Shown here: positions 36,317 through 44,271 of the stretch, in pieces | Layout: each line of letters starts with the position of its first letter | How positions within the stretch are numbered: position 1 is the first letter of the stretch | Source: Novosphingobium profundi | GTDB taxonomy: Bacteria > Pseudomonadota > Alphaproteobacteria > Sphingomonadales > Sphingomonadaceae | Reading direction: 5' to 3' | DNA: 64,000 nt | NCBI RefSeq assembly: GCF_020524485.1 | Contig: NZ_JAIVLF010000003.1 | Span: 558,001-622,000 of the forward strand | The notes under the pieces: model-generated | What the model saw: only the letters and a program-made list of their open reading frames with translations | Told to the model about the DNA's origin: nothing | Databases searched by the model: none | Position numbers and translations under genes: made by a program

Positions 36317-36863
36317 GCTTCCCCCTGGTGTCGTCATCGTTGTTGCCGGTCAGCCGCCCCGTTTTCTCCGGCAAGGCATGCCCCCATGCATGCCTTGTGT
36401 CCGAGAGCTCCCCGAGCCTGGCCTCGTGACCGGACGGGGGCGAAAACGCGGTAGCGCCGCCCCGAAGGCTGCTTGGCTTTGTTCGCAGGATCGACGGCAA
36501 ACGCCCAAAATGTCCACGCCACGAATGTTTGTGGGAGAAGGCCAAATCGCAAAACTCCTATATATCTGAAATATATGGATATAATTTATTATACCATTTG
36601 CGCGCACAGCCACGGCAAAGTCCGCGGACGCGCGAGCGAACCCGCGCGAAAAATCGTGTTAACCTTGGAGTTCGAAGAGCGGATAGGGCTACCCGACACG
36701 CGGATAGAGATGGCCGCTGGCGCTTCACGATTCGCGCGAACGCAGGGGTGCGATTCGCGGTTTGACGCGGGCCACCTCCTCAAGGGGGTGGAAAAAGTAC
36801 CGACTTTCGCAGCCCGCCCCGATCCCTATGCAGGGAAAAACACCTGAGGAAGAGGAGAGGAAC
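36317..36863. promoter_or_regulatory. 547-bp gene-free divergent region with two inverted repeats
   Basis: No convincing gene. Two structures are seen: a perfect 10-bp inverted repeat CAAGGCATGC/GCATGCCTTG at 36372-36397 (56 bp upstream of the TonB receptor start), and an AT-rich patch 36555-36600 containing ATATAT-CTGAA-ATATAT (36560-36576), markedly different in composition from its surroundings. Both are plausible operator/promoter elements for the divergent receptor and SDR genes. Confidence 0.55.
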
Positions 36864-37673
36864 ATGGCCCAGGATGCAATCCGCATGGACGGAAAGGTCG
36901 CCATCGTCACCGGCGGCGCGGGCGGGATCGGCGGCGCGACCGCGCGCCTTTTGACCGCACGCGGCGCCAAGGTCGTCATCGCCGACATTGCCTTTGCCCG
37001 CGCGATCGATCTCGCGCGCGAACTGCCCGATGCCCATGCCATCGAGGTCGACCTGGAAGATCCGGGCTCGATCGAGAACATGGTCGAGGAGACGCTCTCG
37101 CACTTCGGGCGCCTCGACGTGCTGCACAACAACGCCGCGCTGCTCGGCCCCGACGTCGCGCTCGCCGATACCGATGTCGAGAGCATGGACACCGCGTTCT
37201 GGGACCGCACCTTCGCGATCAACGTGCGCGGCACCATGATCGCCTGCCGCACCGCGCTGCCGCACTTGCGCGCAAGCCAGGGTAACATCGTCAACACGGT
37301 CACCAACCTCGCGCTGCAGGGCCATATCGTGCAGGCCGCCTATTCCTCCTCGAAGGCCGCGATCATCCAGATGACGCGCGCCATCGCGGCGAGCCACGGC
37401 GTCCATGGGGTACGCTGCAACGCGGTGGCTCCGGGAATGACGGTCACGCCCTCGCTGCTCGAAGCCTTCCCGGCAGGCCTTCGCGAAGCGGTCGAGGCCG
37501 AGACCCTGCGCGACCGGCTCGGCGCGCCCGAAGACATTGCCGAGGCGGTGGCTTTCCTCGCCTCGGATGCGGCGCGCAACGTGACGGGTGAAGTGCTGGT
37601 CTGCGATGGCGGGAGCACCAGCCACGTGCCCGGCCTCGCCCCGTTCCGCGCCTTCCTCGCCGCAGGTGGCTGA
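36864..37673 (+). CDS. short-chain dehydrogenase/reductase
   Basis: A 269-residue SDR. Cofactor motif TGGAGGIGGAT at residues 14-24, NNAAL at about 90, and the catalytic Tyr-x3-Lys in AAYSSSKAA. The residue 13 before the Tyr is Thr rather than the usual Ser (VNTVTNLAL), a tolerated change. A GAGGAGAGG ribosome-binding site 5 bp before 36864 fixes the start; upstream in-frame ATGs lack one. NAD(H)-linked oxidation of an alcohol or diol is likely; substrate unknown. Single gene ending at a terminator. Confidence 0.87.
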   Translation: MAQDAIRMDGKVAIVTGGAGGIGGATARLLTARGAKVVIADIAFARAIDLARELPDAHAIEVDLEDPGSIENMVEETLSHFGRLDVLHNNAALLGPDVALADTDVESMDTAFWDRTFAINVRGTMIACRTALPHLRASQGNIVNTVTNLALQGHIVQAAYSSSKAAIIQMTRAIAASHGVHGVRCNAVAPGMTVTPSLLEAFPAGLREAVEAETLRDRLGAPEDIAEAVAFLASDAARNVTGEVLVCDGGSTSHVPGLAPFRAFLAAGG

Positions 37674-37689
37674 GCGCGGCACGCAACAT

Positions 37690-37716
37690 AGCCCCGCCGA
37701 CATATCCGGCGGGGCT
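37690..37716. terminator. intrinsic terminator between converging SDR and ligB
   Basis: AGCCCCGCCG/CGGCGGGGCT, 10-bp perfect stem with a 7-base loop, followed within 12 bp by CTTTT on the plus side. Confidence 0.85.
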
Positions 37717-37743
37717 TCCGGCTTTTACCTTAGGCGAACAGGC

Positions 37744-38586
37744 TCAGGCGGTCTCGAGAAGCATCGTCGCCGCCGCCGTGTTCGAGATCGGGATGTGGTA
37801 ATTGCGGTGCGTCTCGCGCGCAGGCGCCGCGCCCAGCGCGCCGCGCGCCGCGATCCAGTTGAGGATCTCCACCCCTTGCGAGCCCGACTTGCGCACGATC
37901 TCCTTCGTGCTGTCGACGCAGATCGCTTCCGGGTTGGCGGCCAGGCTGTCCATGCAGAAGCGGTCGTAGTCGGGATTGACGAAGCCCGCACGCTCGCCGT
38001 CAAGCTGGTGCGAAAGGCCACCCGTGCCGATCACCACGATCTTCTCGGCCCCCTGCCAGCTTTCCAGCGCGCGGTGGACCGCGCGGCCGAGCGCCAGGCA
38101 GCGCTTGGCCGAAGGCAGCGGGTACTGCACCGTGTTGATCGCAATCGGCACCAGCTTCAGGGGCCATTGCTTCGCGTCGGGATAGGCGAGCTCAAAGGGG
38201 ATCGAGAGCGCGTGGTCGACCAGCATCGACTGGCAGGTGGTCACGTCGAACTCATCGCCCACCAGCTGCTCGATGATGTGCCAGCTGAGGTCCGGGTGGC
38301 CGGCGAAGGACTTGAACAGCGGCAGGCCCCAGCCCTCGTCCTCGTTGCGGTACTCGTGCGCCGCGCCCACCGCAAAAGTCGGCATCTTGTCGAGGAAGAA
38401 GTTGAGGCCGTGGTCGTTGTAGAAGCACACCGCCACGTCGGGACGCTCGGCCTCCAGCCATTCGCGCACGGGCGGGAAGCCGTCAAAGAAAGGCTTCCAG
38501 TAGGGCTCGTCCTGGTCGCCGCGCACGATGGCGCCGCCGATGGCGGGGACGTGGCTGGTGAAGTAACCTCCGATGATCCGGGCCAT
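37744..38586 (-). CDS. ligB: LigB-type class III extradiol dioxygenase, catalytic beta subunit
   Basis: A 280-residue protein closely resembling protocatechuate 4,5-dioxygenase LigB. Fe(II) ligands are His12 (TSHVPAIG), the His in YNDHGLN and the Glu in SQGVEILNWIAARGAL; the catalytic His is in GTGGLSHQLDG. It cleaves a catechol-type ring next to the hydroxyls. Protocatechuate is the default substrate, but gallate and other ring diols are used by near relatives, and none of the downstream ligC/ligI/ligJ/ligK genes are in the window. It follows ligA by 4 bp. Confidence 0.92.
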   Translation of the reverse strand: MARIIGGYFTSHVPAIGGAIVRGDQDEPYWKPFFDGFPPVREWLEAERPDVAVCFYNDHGLNFFLDKMPTFAVGAAHEYRNEDEGWGLPLFKSFAGHPDLSWHIIEQLVGDEFDVTTCQSMLVDHALSIPFELAYPDAKQWPLKLVPIAINTVQYPLPSAKRCLALGRAVHRALESWQGAEKIVVIGTGGLSHQLDGERAGFVNPDYDRFCMDSLAANPEAICVDSTKEIVRKSGSQGVEILNWIAARGALGAAPARETHRNYHIPISNTAAATMLLETA

Positions 38587-38590
38587 GGTC

Positions 38591-38980
38591 TCAGTCCTCC
38601 CCGGCCTTGCGACCCTGCGCGAGCAGCATCGCCTTGAATTCGTCCACGCTCATGCCGGTCTGCTGCGCGCCCACGTCCTGCACGTTGAGGCCGAAGATGC
38701 CCGCCAGCTTGGCGAGGTAGTAGATGTTCCCGCCCGCCTCGATCATGGCGAGGACATTGCGCGCGCGCACCGCAGCGAGCTGCTCTGAGCTCAGGCCATA
38801 GCGCTGGCAGTAGGCGTCCTCGTCCGCGAGGAAGGCCTCGCGGTTGGCCGCCTCGTTGAAGGAGAAGCACATGGCGTTGAGCGCGTAGCCCTTGGCCGCC
38901 GCGCAGCCGTCGAACAGGTGCGTGCCGAAGATCGGCGCGCTGTCGCCGGGCGGCGGCGGGGTATCGGGTGCTAGGGTCAT
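38591..38980 (-). CDS. ligA: LigA-type alpha subunit of class III extradiol dioxygenase
   Basis: A 129-residue all-helical small subunit matching LigA in order of motifs: KGYALNAMCFSFNEAANREAF (in part), ARNVLAMIEAGGNIYYLAKL (in part) and TGMSVDEFKAMLLAQGRKAG. In LigAB the alpha subunit closes the beta-subunit active site. Its start at 38980 has AGAGGA upstream. An FNR-like box and a matching -10 lie 42-84 bp upstream, so ligAB likely has its own promoter distinct from the SDR gene before it. Confidence 0.92.
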   Translation of the reverse strand: MTLAPDTPPPPGDSAPIFGTHLFDGCAAAKGYALNAMCFSFNEAANREAFLADEDAYCQRYGLSSEQLAAVRARNVLAMIEAGGNIYYLAKLAGIFGLNVQDVGAQQTGMSVDEFKAMLLAQGRKAGED

Positions 38981-39021
38981 TCGGGCTATCCTCTTTATCC
39001 GGTCCTGTTAGATCGGTGATG

Positions 39022-39063
39022 AGAATAGGCGTGCGGGAATGCCCCGTTCTTGATCGCGATCAA
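39022..39063 (-). promoter_or_regulatory. FNR/FixK-type class II promoter upstream of ligAB
   Basis: TTGAT-CGCG-ATCAA at 39050-39063 is a perfect FNR/FixK box, lying within the longer 16-bp palindrome 39049-39064. Read on the minus strand, exactly 22 bp separate it from TATTCT (39022-39027), the spacing expected when the box is centred at -41.5. Predicted transcription start is near 39015, 35 bp before the ligA ATG. This implies oxygen- or redox-responsive activation; the match is seen, the regulation inferred. Confidence 0.65.
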
Positions 39064-39113
39064 GCGCCTTGCGAGACGCGCTGGATCGGATGATACTTAG
39101 TCTGAGCTTATAG

Positions 39114-39893
39114 CTATTCGGCGGTCCAGCCACCATCGACGACAAGGCTCGTGCCGGTCATCATCGCCGAGGCATCGCCCGCCAGAAACAGCACCGCGCC
39201 CATCAGGTCCTCGGGCACGCCGATGCGGCCGATCTTGATCTTTTCCAGCACACTTGCCTTGAACGCGGGGTCCTCGAAAAAGGGTTTGGTGAGAGGTGTT
39301 TCGATGAACGTCGGGGCAATCGTGTTGGAGCGGATGCCGTGGGGCGCCAGGTCCAGCGCAAAGGCCTTGTTCATGCCCTCCAGCGCCCACTTGCTGGCGC
39401 AGTAGAGCGAGCGGTTGGGGCCTCCCACATGGCCCATCTGCGAGCCCATGTGGATGAGGCTGCCCTTGGTGCCCGTCGCCATCATCCGCTCCACGCAGGC
39501 CTGCGCGACAAAAAACGCGGCCTTCACATTGAGGTCCATGACCGCGTCGAAATCATCTTCGCTGGCCTCCCACATCGGCTTGGGGCGGTTGGTGCCCGCG
39601 TTGTTGAGGAGGACATGGAACGGCTCGCGCGCGGCAAAGAAGGCGCGCACGGCTTCTGTGTCCGAGACATCGAGCGGCGCGGCCTCGGCGCGGTAGCCCG
39701 CTTGGCGCAACTGGGCCGCGACGGCCTCGATCTCCGGCTGCGTGCGGGCCACCAGGGTTACCTCGGCCCCCGCCTCGGCCAGCGCGGCGGCGGCGGCAAG
39801 GCCGATCCCGCGTCCCGCCCCCGTCACCAGCGCGCGGCGCCCGTCGAGGCGGAAGCTGGGTGTCGCAGGAAGCGGCGTGGAGGGCTGGGTCAT
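39114..39893 (-). CDS. short-chain dehydrogenase/reductase (gluconate 5-dehydrogenase-like)
   Basis: A 259-residue SDR with TGAGRGIG (about residue 24), NNAGTN (about 98), Ser in IHMGSQMG, Tyr-x3-Lys in LYCASKWAL and the C-terminal FLAGDASAMMTGTSLVVDGGWT. All catalytic residues are present. AGAGGA precedes the ATG at 39893; the alternative ATG 15 bp upstream overlaps that site. It lies between ligA and the DUF5695-like gene on the same strand; its product could belong to either pathway. Substrate unknown. Confidence 0.87.
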   Translation of the reverse strand: MTQPSTPLPATPSFRLDGRRALVTGAGRGIGLAAAAALAEAGAEVTLVARTQPEIEAVAAQLRQAGYRAEAAPLDVSDTEAVRAFFAAREPFHVLLNNAGTNRPKPMWEASEDDFDAVMDLNVKAAFFVAQACVERMMATGTKGSLIHMGSQMGHVGGPNRSLYCASKWALEGMNKAFALDLAPHGIRSNTIAPTFIETPLTKPFFEDPAFKASVLEKIKIGRIGVPEDLMGAVLFLAGDASAMMTGTSLVVDGGWTAE

Positions 39894-40011
39894 GGCGGGT
39901 CCTCTCATTCGGGCAGGGGCGCAAGGGTGCGCGCGGACCGCCCTAGCCCGAAAAGGCCCTTCCTGTCAGGCTCTGCGCGCGCCGCTGTCCGGAATGCGAA
40001 TTTCCCGCCGC

Positions 40012-42768
40012 TCAGGCGAAGGCGAGGTCAACCACCGTGCGCGTGGTGCCCTGCGCGATCTCCAGCGCAACCCGTCCGCGCGCATCCAGATCGCGCGCCG
40101 CCCCGTCGATGCGCAGACCTTGCACCTGCCCGAGCGTGAGCAGGCTGGTGCGCGCAGGGCCCGCGCCGTGTTCGAGCACGACGCGGCACCCCTTGCCCGA
40201 GGGAGCCACTTCGATGGCCTCTTCGCGCGCGAAGCGTACACCGGGTGCCAGCTGCAGATCGAACGCGGCGTGCTGAAGCCGGACGTGGAAACGGCGGCGC
40301 ACCCCGTCACGCGGGACCACGCGCAGGATCCCACCTGCCTCCTCAAGGCTGCCGCCATGGGCGATGCGCCCCAGCAGCGGATCGTCGGCGAGGGTCGTTG
40401 CGGCCGCGCGCAAGGCCCCGCAGAAGCCCAGGTCGATCTCGCACGAATAGTACCAGGCCCCGTGCCAGTGCGGCTGGTCGAGCCAGGTCTGCCCGAGCGC
40501 GGCAGGCTCGAACCCGCCGCCCGCCGCGCCGTCGTTGGCCTTGCCCGGATACCAGTAGCCGTGGCCGCTTTCGGGTGTCCCACTGTTGAGCAGCGCCCAG
40601 CTGCTCAGCGTCGAGGCGTGGCCCAAGCGCAGCAGCGCGTGCGGGTCGGGCGCATCGTGGAGCGCGTAGTCGAGCACGCCCCAGCCGCCCATCTGCGCCA
40701 TGTAGGTCAGCGTATAGGCATCGCCGCCCTGCCCCCGGTAATCGCTGCCAAGGTAATAGTAGGAAGGCTCCAGCCAGCCCCGGCAGAACAGGTTGGCGGC
40801 GAACTGGCGCTCGCGAAAGGCGCGGGCGCGTTCGGGCGCAAACGTGCCGGGGCGCTCCAGCGCGTAGCGGGCCATGGCCTGCGTCGATTCAAAGCCCGTG
40901 GAATCGAAGGCGTATTCCGAGACGAAAAGGTCCTCCACTTCTTCCACGAAGTGACGCACCTTGTGCTCCCAGAAGCCGCGCAATTCGCCCGCCCAGGCCT
41001 CCTTGCCTTCCGCCTCGAGCGCGTCGATGAGTTCGGGCAGGACGATCTCGTTATAGTAGCCGATGTTGTTCGCGTCCCAGCCGACCAGCGTGTCGGGCAC
41101 GGTGAACATCGCGCGCGCGGTGCCAAAGGCGCGTTCGAGGTAGGCCTCGGCCGAAAGCCGTGTCGAGACACCCGGATGAAGCCGCGCGGCCCGGTACATC
41201 CCGAAGTACATGACGACGATGTGCGGGTAATCGTAGGTGCGCCACAGGTGCTCGCGCCCCTTGGGGCCGGGGTCTTCGCTCTCGCGGTTCCGCTTCCAGT
41301 CGAGGATGCCGTAGATGCCGTAAGGCCAGGGCTCCTCGCTCGTCTGCTGAAGGCCACCCCAGACGAAGTGCTCGATATAGTCGTCCAGCGCGTCGATCTC
41401 GGCCTGGACCGGGTATTCGGCGAGCTTGGCGCCCAGGAACGCGGGCTTGGAAAGGCCCGGATCATCGCAGGTCACTTCATAGATGCGCCAGCCCCCGATG
41501 CGGTCGTAGTTGTCGGGGCCCAGCAGCACCTCGCTCTGCATGTTCCATTCGGCCAGAAGCCCGTTGTACCACTTGGCGGGATCGGTGTGGCGGTGGCTGG
41601 CAATGAAGGCCCCGCGCTTGGCGATCATCGTCTCGACCGGCTCGGTCGCGAAAAATTCGAGCGTCGTGCGCGCGCCGTTCTCCTGCACCAGCGTCAGGTG
41701 GTTCTCGCCCAGCCGTGCCAGCTCCACGCGGTAGAGCTGGCGCCCCGCGCGCGTCCCCAGCGCGGTAATGCGCGTGTTGCCGGGATGCTCCGCCTCGATC
41801 CGGGCGACCGGAATGCGCGAGCCCAGCGAGAGCGTGACCGCAAGATCACTGGGCACGGTCATGCCCGGGCTCAGCTCGACATCGACCAGGCCGCGATCGG
41901 CAATCGCGGCGCGCATCTGGGCATAGCCTTCCACCAGCGCAAAGGTCACGCCGCGCTGCGCGCGCGCGCCTGGGGCAAGGTGCAGCGACGTCGCGGGAAG
42001 GCGCCAGCGCGAATGGGCCTTGCGCACCTTGTCCACCGCGCACGCGGCGTGGAAATAGACCTGGTAGCAGGGGCCCTCACGGCGAAAGCCCTCCCAGTAT
42101 TCCAGCGCGCTGCCCTCCTGCGCGAACATCGCCAGCCAGGGCGTCGCGCTGTCCTTGCGCTGCCAGAACACGTGCGAGCCCGCGCCCGAGATGAAGCTGT
42201 GTTTCAAGAGCCCCTGCGGGTCCTTGCCGTCGCTTGCCTGCAGCTCGTTGATCGGGAGGCCCAGCGCCAGATCGCCCAGTTCGAGCGCCTCGCCGCCGGT
42301 GTTCGCCAGATCGAGGGTGAGGGCAAGGTCGCCCCCCTCCAGCGCGAAGCCTACGGTGAGGACCAGGCCCGCGCCCAGCGCATAGCGGGTGGCGAGCGTG
42401 TTCGCCGTGGCCTCTGCGACGTCGCCCGCCAGCGCCGTGGTGGCAAAGGTGCGCCATTCCCCCGCGCCGATGCGGAAAGCCCCGCGCACCTCGCCCAGAC
42501 GTCCGCCCGCGCGGATGAAGTCGCCGAGCGCTTCGTGGCCTGCGGCGAGCAGGCTGGTGACACAGCCGCCCTCGCACCCGGTCACAAAGGCCGCGCCCTC
42601 CTGCGCCAATGCGCGGCTGACGCGGCGCACGCCCGGCTCGGCCGCGCGGGCGAGGGACGGGGCGAGTGCGGGCAGCGCCAGCGCGCCGATACCGCTTTTC
42701 AGAAGCGCGCGGCGCGAGGCCGAAGACGGGCGAGCACAGGCGCTCAAGGGCGCACGGGGGGAAGTCAT
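40012..42768 (-). CDS. large exported protein of unknown function, DUF5695-like; candidate glycan-active enzyme
   Basis: A 918-residue protein with a twin-arginine-type leader (ASRRALLKSGIGALALPALAPSLARA in part; residues 17-42). A beta-sandwich-like N-half (GEWRTFATT, LANTGGEALELGDLALGLP) leads to a helical, Trp/Tyr-rich C-half (YNGLLAEWNM, VWGGLQQTSEEPWPYGIYG, SYYYLGSDYRGQGGDAYT) with the look of an (alpha/alpha)6-barrel enzyme. The N-half aligns by eye with the unfinished protein at 62586, so the two are paralogues. It directly follows the D-hydroxyproline dehydrogenase gene (63 bp) under the same operator. Function unknown; removal of sugars from hydroxyproline is a reasonable guess from the neighbours. 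Confidence 0.75.
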   Translation of the reverse strand: MTSPRAPLSACARPSSASRRALLKSGIGALALPALAPSLARAAEPGVRRVSRALAQEGAAFVTGCEGGCVTSLLAAGHEALGDFIRAGGRLGEVRGAFRIGAGEWRTFATTALAGDVAEATANTLATRYALGAGLVLTVGFALEGGDLALTLDLANTGGEALELGDLALGLPINELQASDGKDPQGLLKHSFISGAGSHVFWQRKDSATPWLAMFAQEGSALEYWEGFRREGPCYQVYFHAACAVDKVRKAHSRWRLPATSLHLAPGARAQRGVTFALVEGYAQMRAAIADRGLVDVELSPGMTVPSDLAVTLSLGSRIPVARIEAEHPGNTRITALGTRAGRQLYRVELARLGENHLTLVQENGARTTLEFFATEPVETMIAKRGAFIASHRHTDPAKWYNGLLAEWNMQSEVLLGPDNYDRIGGWRIYEVTCDDPGLSKPAFLGAKLAEYPVQAEIDALDDYIEHFVWGGLQQTSEEPWPYGIYGILDWKRNRESEDPGPKGREHLWRTYDYPHIVVMYFGMYRAARLHPGVSTRLSAEAYLERAFGTARAMFTVPDTLVGWDANNIGYYNEIVLPELIDALEAEGKEAWAGELRGFWEHKVRHFVEEVEDLFVSEYAFDSTGFESTQAMARYALERPGTFAPERARAFRERQFAANLFCRGWLEPSYYYLGSDYRGQGGDAYTLTYMAQMGGWGVLDYALHDAPDPHALLRLGHASTLSSWALLNSGTPESGHGYWYPGKANDGAAGGGFEPAALGQTWLDQPHWHGAWYYSCEIDLGFCGALRAAATTLADDPLLGRIAHGGSLEEAGGILRVVPRDGVRRRFHVRLQHAAFDLQLAPGVRFAREEAIEVAPSGKGCRVVLEHGAGPARTSLLTLGQVQGLRIDGAARDLDARGRVALEIAQGTTRTVVDLAFA

Positions 42769-42831
42769 CCGGGCATCATCCAGGTCTGCCAGGCAAGTGG
42801 GGCCTACGCCCCCGTGCCTGTCGGGGAGAGG

Positions 42832-44052
42832 TCAGGCGAAACGGGAAAGGTCGAAGGGCGCGAGCGGCAGGCTGGTGCGGCGACCATCGAGCATCTCGGT
42901 CACGAGCCGTCCGGTGACAGCGGCCAGCGTCAGCCCCAGGTGCTGGTGCCCGAAGGCGTAGTAGAGATTGTCGGCAAGCTGCGAGCGGCCAATCGCGGGC
43001 AGGTAGTCGGGCAGGGTCGGGCGCGCGCCCATCCAGCGCTGGAACGGCCCGGTGATCGGCAGGCCAAGCTCGGCGATGTGGCGTTCCAGCCGCGCCCACT
43101 TGCGCGGGTCGGCGGGGGCATCGGCGCGCGCAAACTCCACGAAGCTCGCCGCCTGCACGCACGAACGATAGCGCGTGACGATCATCGCGCGCTCCTCGTA
43201 GACGACGGGCGGCAGGTCCTCGGGCCAGTGCTGCGCGTCGGCGCGCACGTGATAGCCCCTCTCGGCAATGATCGGCACCTTGTGGCCGACCGGCGCCAGC
43301 AGCGCGCCCGAGCGCACGCCTGCACAGACCACCACCTGGTCACACTCCACGCCCGCAATGGAAATGCGTCGGCCTTCACGGACCAGACGCCCCTCCCCCT
43401 CGATCCGCGTGCCGCCGCGCTCGGCAAAGGCCGCGAGGAGCGCCTTGCGCAGTTCATTCAGATCGGTGATCTGCGCGGTGCCGGTAAAGCGCATGGCACC
43501 TGCAGGGTGCGCGGCACCGAGCGCCGAAAGACGCGCCAGGTCGGCCGACGAGGCGGGCGCGGCCCTGGCCGTGCCCGTGTCGGCGGCCGCAAGATCGCGC
43601 GCGCCCTCACGCGCAGCGCGTTCGTCCAGCCAGGTCACCAGGTGACCGCCTTCGCGCAGCAGGTCCGGTGCGCCGATCTCCTCCACTTGCGCGCGCCAGG
43701 CGCCAAGCGCCTCGGCCAACAGCCGCGAGAGCGCCGTGCGCCCCGCCGCAAAGCGCTTCGCACCCGACGCGCCCAGAAGGCGTGTGGTGAAGGGAAGCCA
43801 GGTCGCGATCTCGCGCGGGGGCAGTGCAAGCGGGCCGCCTGCGGCGAAAAGACGTCCCGGGACACTGCGCACCTGCTCCATCGAGGCCAGCGGGGCGACC
43901 TGCTCGACCGCGATGTGCCCGGCGTTGCCCCAGGACGGCGCGGCGGCGCCGGGATCGTTGTCCAGGAGGGTGACGCGGTGGCCCGCCTTGAGCAGCGCCA
44001 GCGCTGCGGACAAGCCCACAACACCGCCCCCGATGATCCCCACGTGCCCCAT
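42832..44052 (-). CDS. lhpB: FAD-dependent D-hydroxyproline (D-amino acid) dehydrogenase, DadA/LhpB-like
   Basis: A 406-residue D-amino-acid-oxidase-fold flavoprotein. FAD-binding GIIGGGVVGLSAALALLKAG is at residues 5-24, and the family features SWGNAGHI and C-terminal GHQHLGLTLAAVTG are clear. With the 4-hydroxyproline epimerase and pyrroline-hydroxycarboxylate deaminase at 50.4-52.4 kb it supplies the middle step: cis-4-hydroxy-D-proline to 1-pyrroline-4-hydroxy-2-carboxylate. The start at 44052 (MGHVG) puts the FAD motif at the N-terminus as in relatives. A palindromic operator lies 26 bp upstream. Related D-alanine or D-proline dehydrogenases are possible on sequence alone. Confidence 0.87.
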   Translation of the reverse strand: MGHVGIIGGGVVGLSAALALLKAGHRVTLLDNDPGAAAPSWGNAGHIAVEQVAPLASMEQVRSVPGRLFAAGGPLALPPREIATWLPFTTRLLGASGAKRFAAGRTALSRLLAEALGAWRAQVEEIGAPDLLREGGHLVTWLDERAAREGARDLAAADTGTARAAPASSADLARLSALGAAHPAGAMRFTGTAQITDLNELRKALLAAFAERGGTRIEGEGRLVREGRRISIAGVECDQVVVCAGVRSGALLAPVGHKVPIIAERGYHVRADAQHWPEDLPPVVYEERAMIVTRYRSCVQAASFVEFARADAPADPRKWARLERHIAELGLPITGPFQRWMGARPTLPDYLPAIGRSQLADNLYYAFGHQHLGLTLAAVTGRLVTEMLDGRRTSLPLAPFDLSRFA

Positions 44053-44077
44053 CAAAAACTCCGTTGACCACAAACTT

Positions 44078-44093
44078 ATTTCGTATACGGTAT
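44078..44093. promoter_or_regulatory. GntR-type operator A (lhpB/gntR divergent region)
   Basis: ATTTCGTATACGGTAT matches 14 of 16 positions of the perfect palindrome at 52391. It sits 26 bp upstream of lhpB and 178 bp upstream of gntR, so it can control lhpB directly and may also autoregulate gntR. A weaker half-site (TTATACGG) appears near 44217-44224 closer to gntR. Confidence 0.75.
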
Positions 44094-44271
44094 ATCTAAT
44101 TCCACGAGGCAGCAAGACTCAATGACCCGCAAATTGTCCCTTCCCGATAGTCGGCCTAATCAGGGCGGAACCCTGACCAAAGGTTCATTTGCGGGCGCAG
44201 GAACATCCGTCTACGTTATACGGTTGTCGCATGCCGCCTGCGGGCGTGATGCATTCCTGGAGAATTAAGTC

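Noticed and set aside
17624..39893. A classical nicotinate (nic) or picolinate (pic) cluster
   Set aside because: The FAD hydroxylase, molybdenum subunit and isomerase fold are suggestive, but NicX, the maleamate amidase, the deformylase with Ser elbow and the small [2Fe-2S] subunit are missing, and the isomerase homologue lacks its Cys pair.
39742..44067. A 1441-codon open frame on the plus strand
   Set aside because: It lies antisense to three genes with clear motifs (SDR, DUF5695-like, D-Hyp dehydrogenase), is Arg/Ala/His/Gln-rich throughout and has no recognisable domain. It is a by-product of high GC codon bias.
44211..44226. A sixth GntR operator close to gntR
   Set aside because: Only a half-site (TTATACGG) matches and the centre has an extra base, so it is not counted as an operator.
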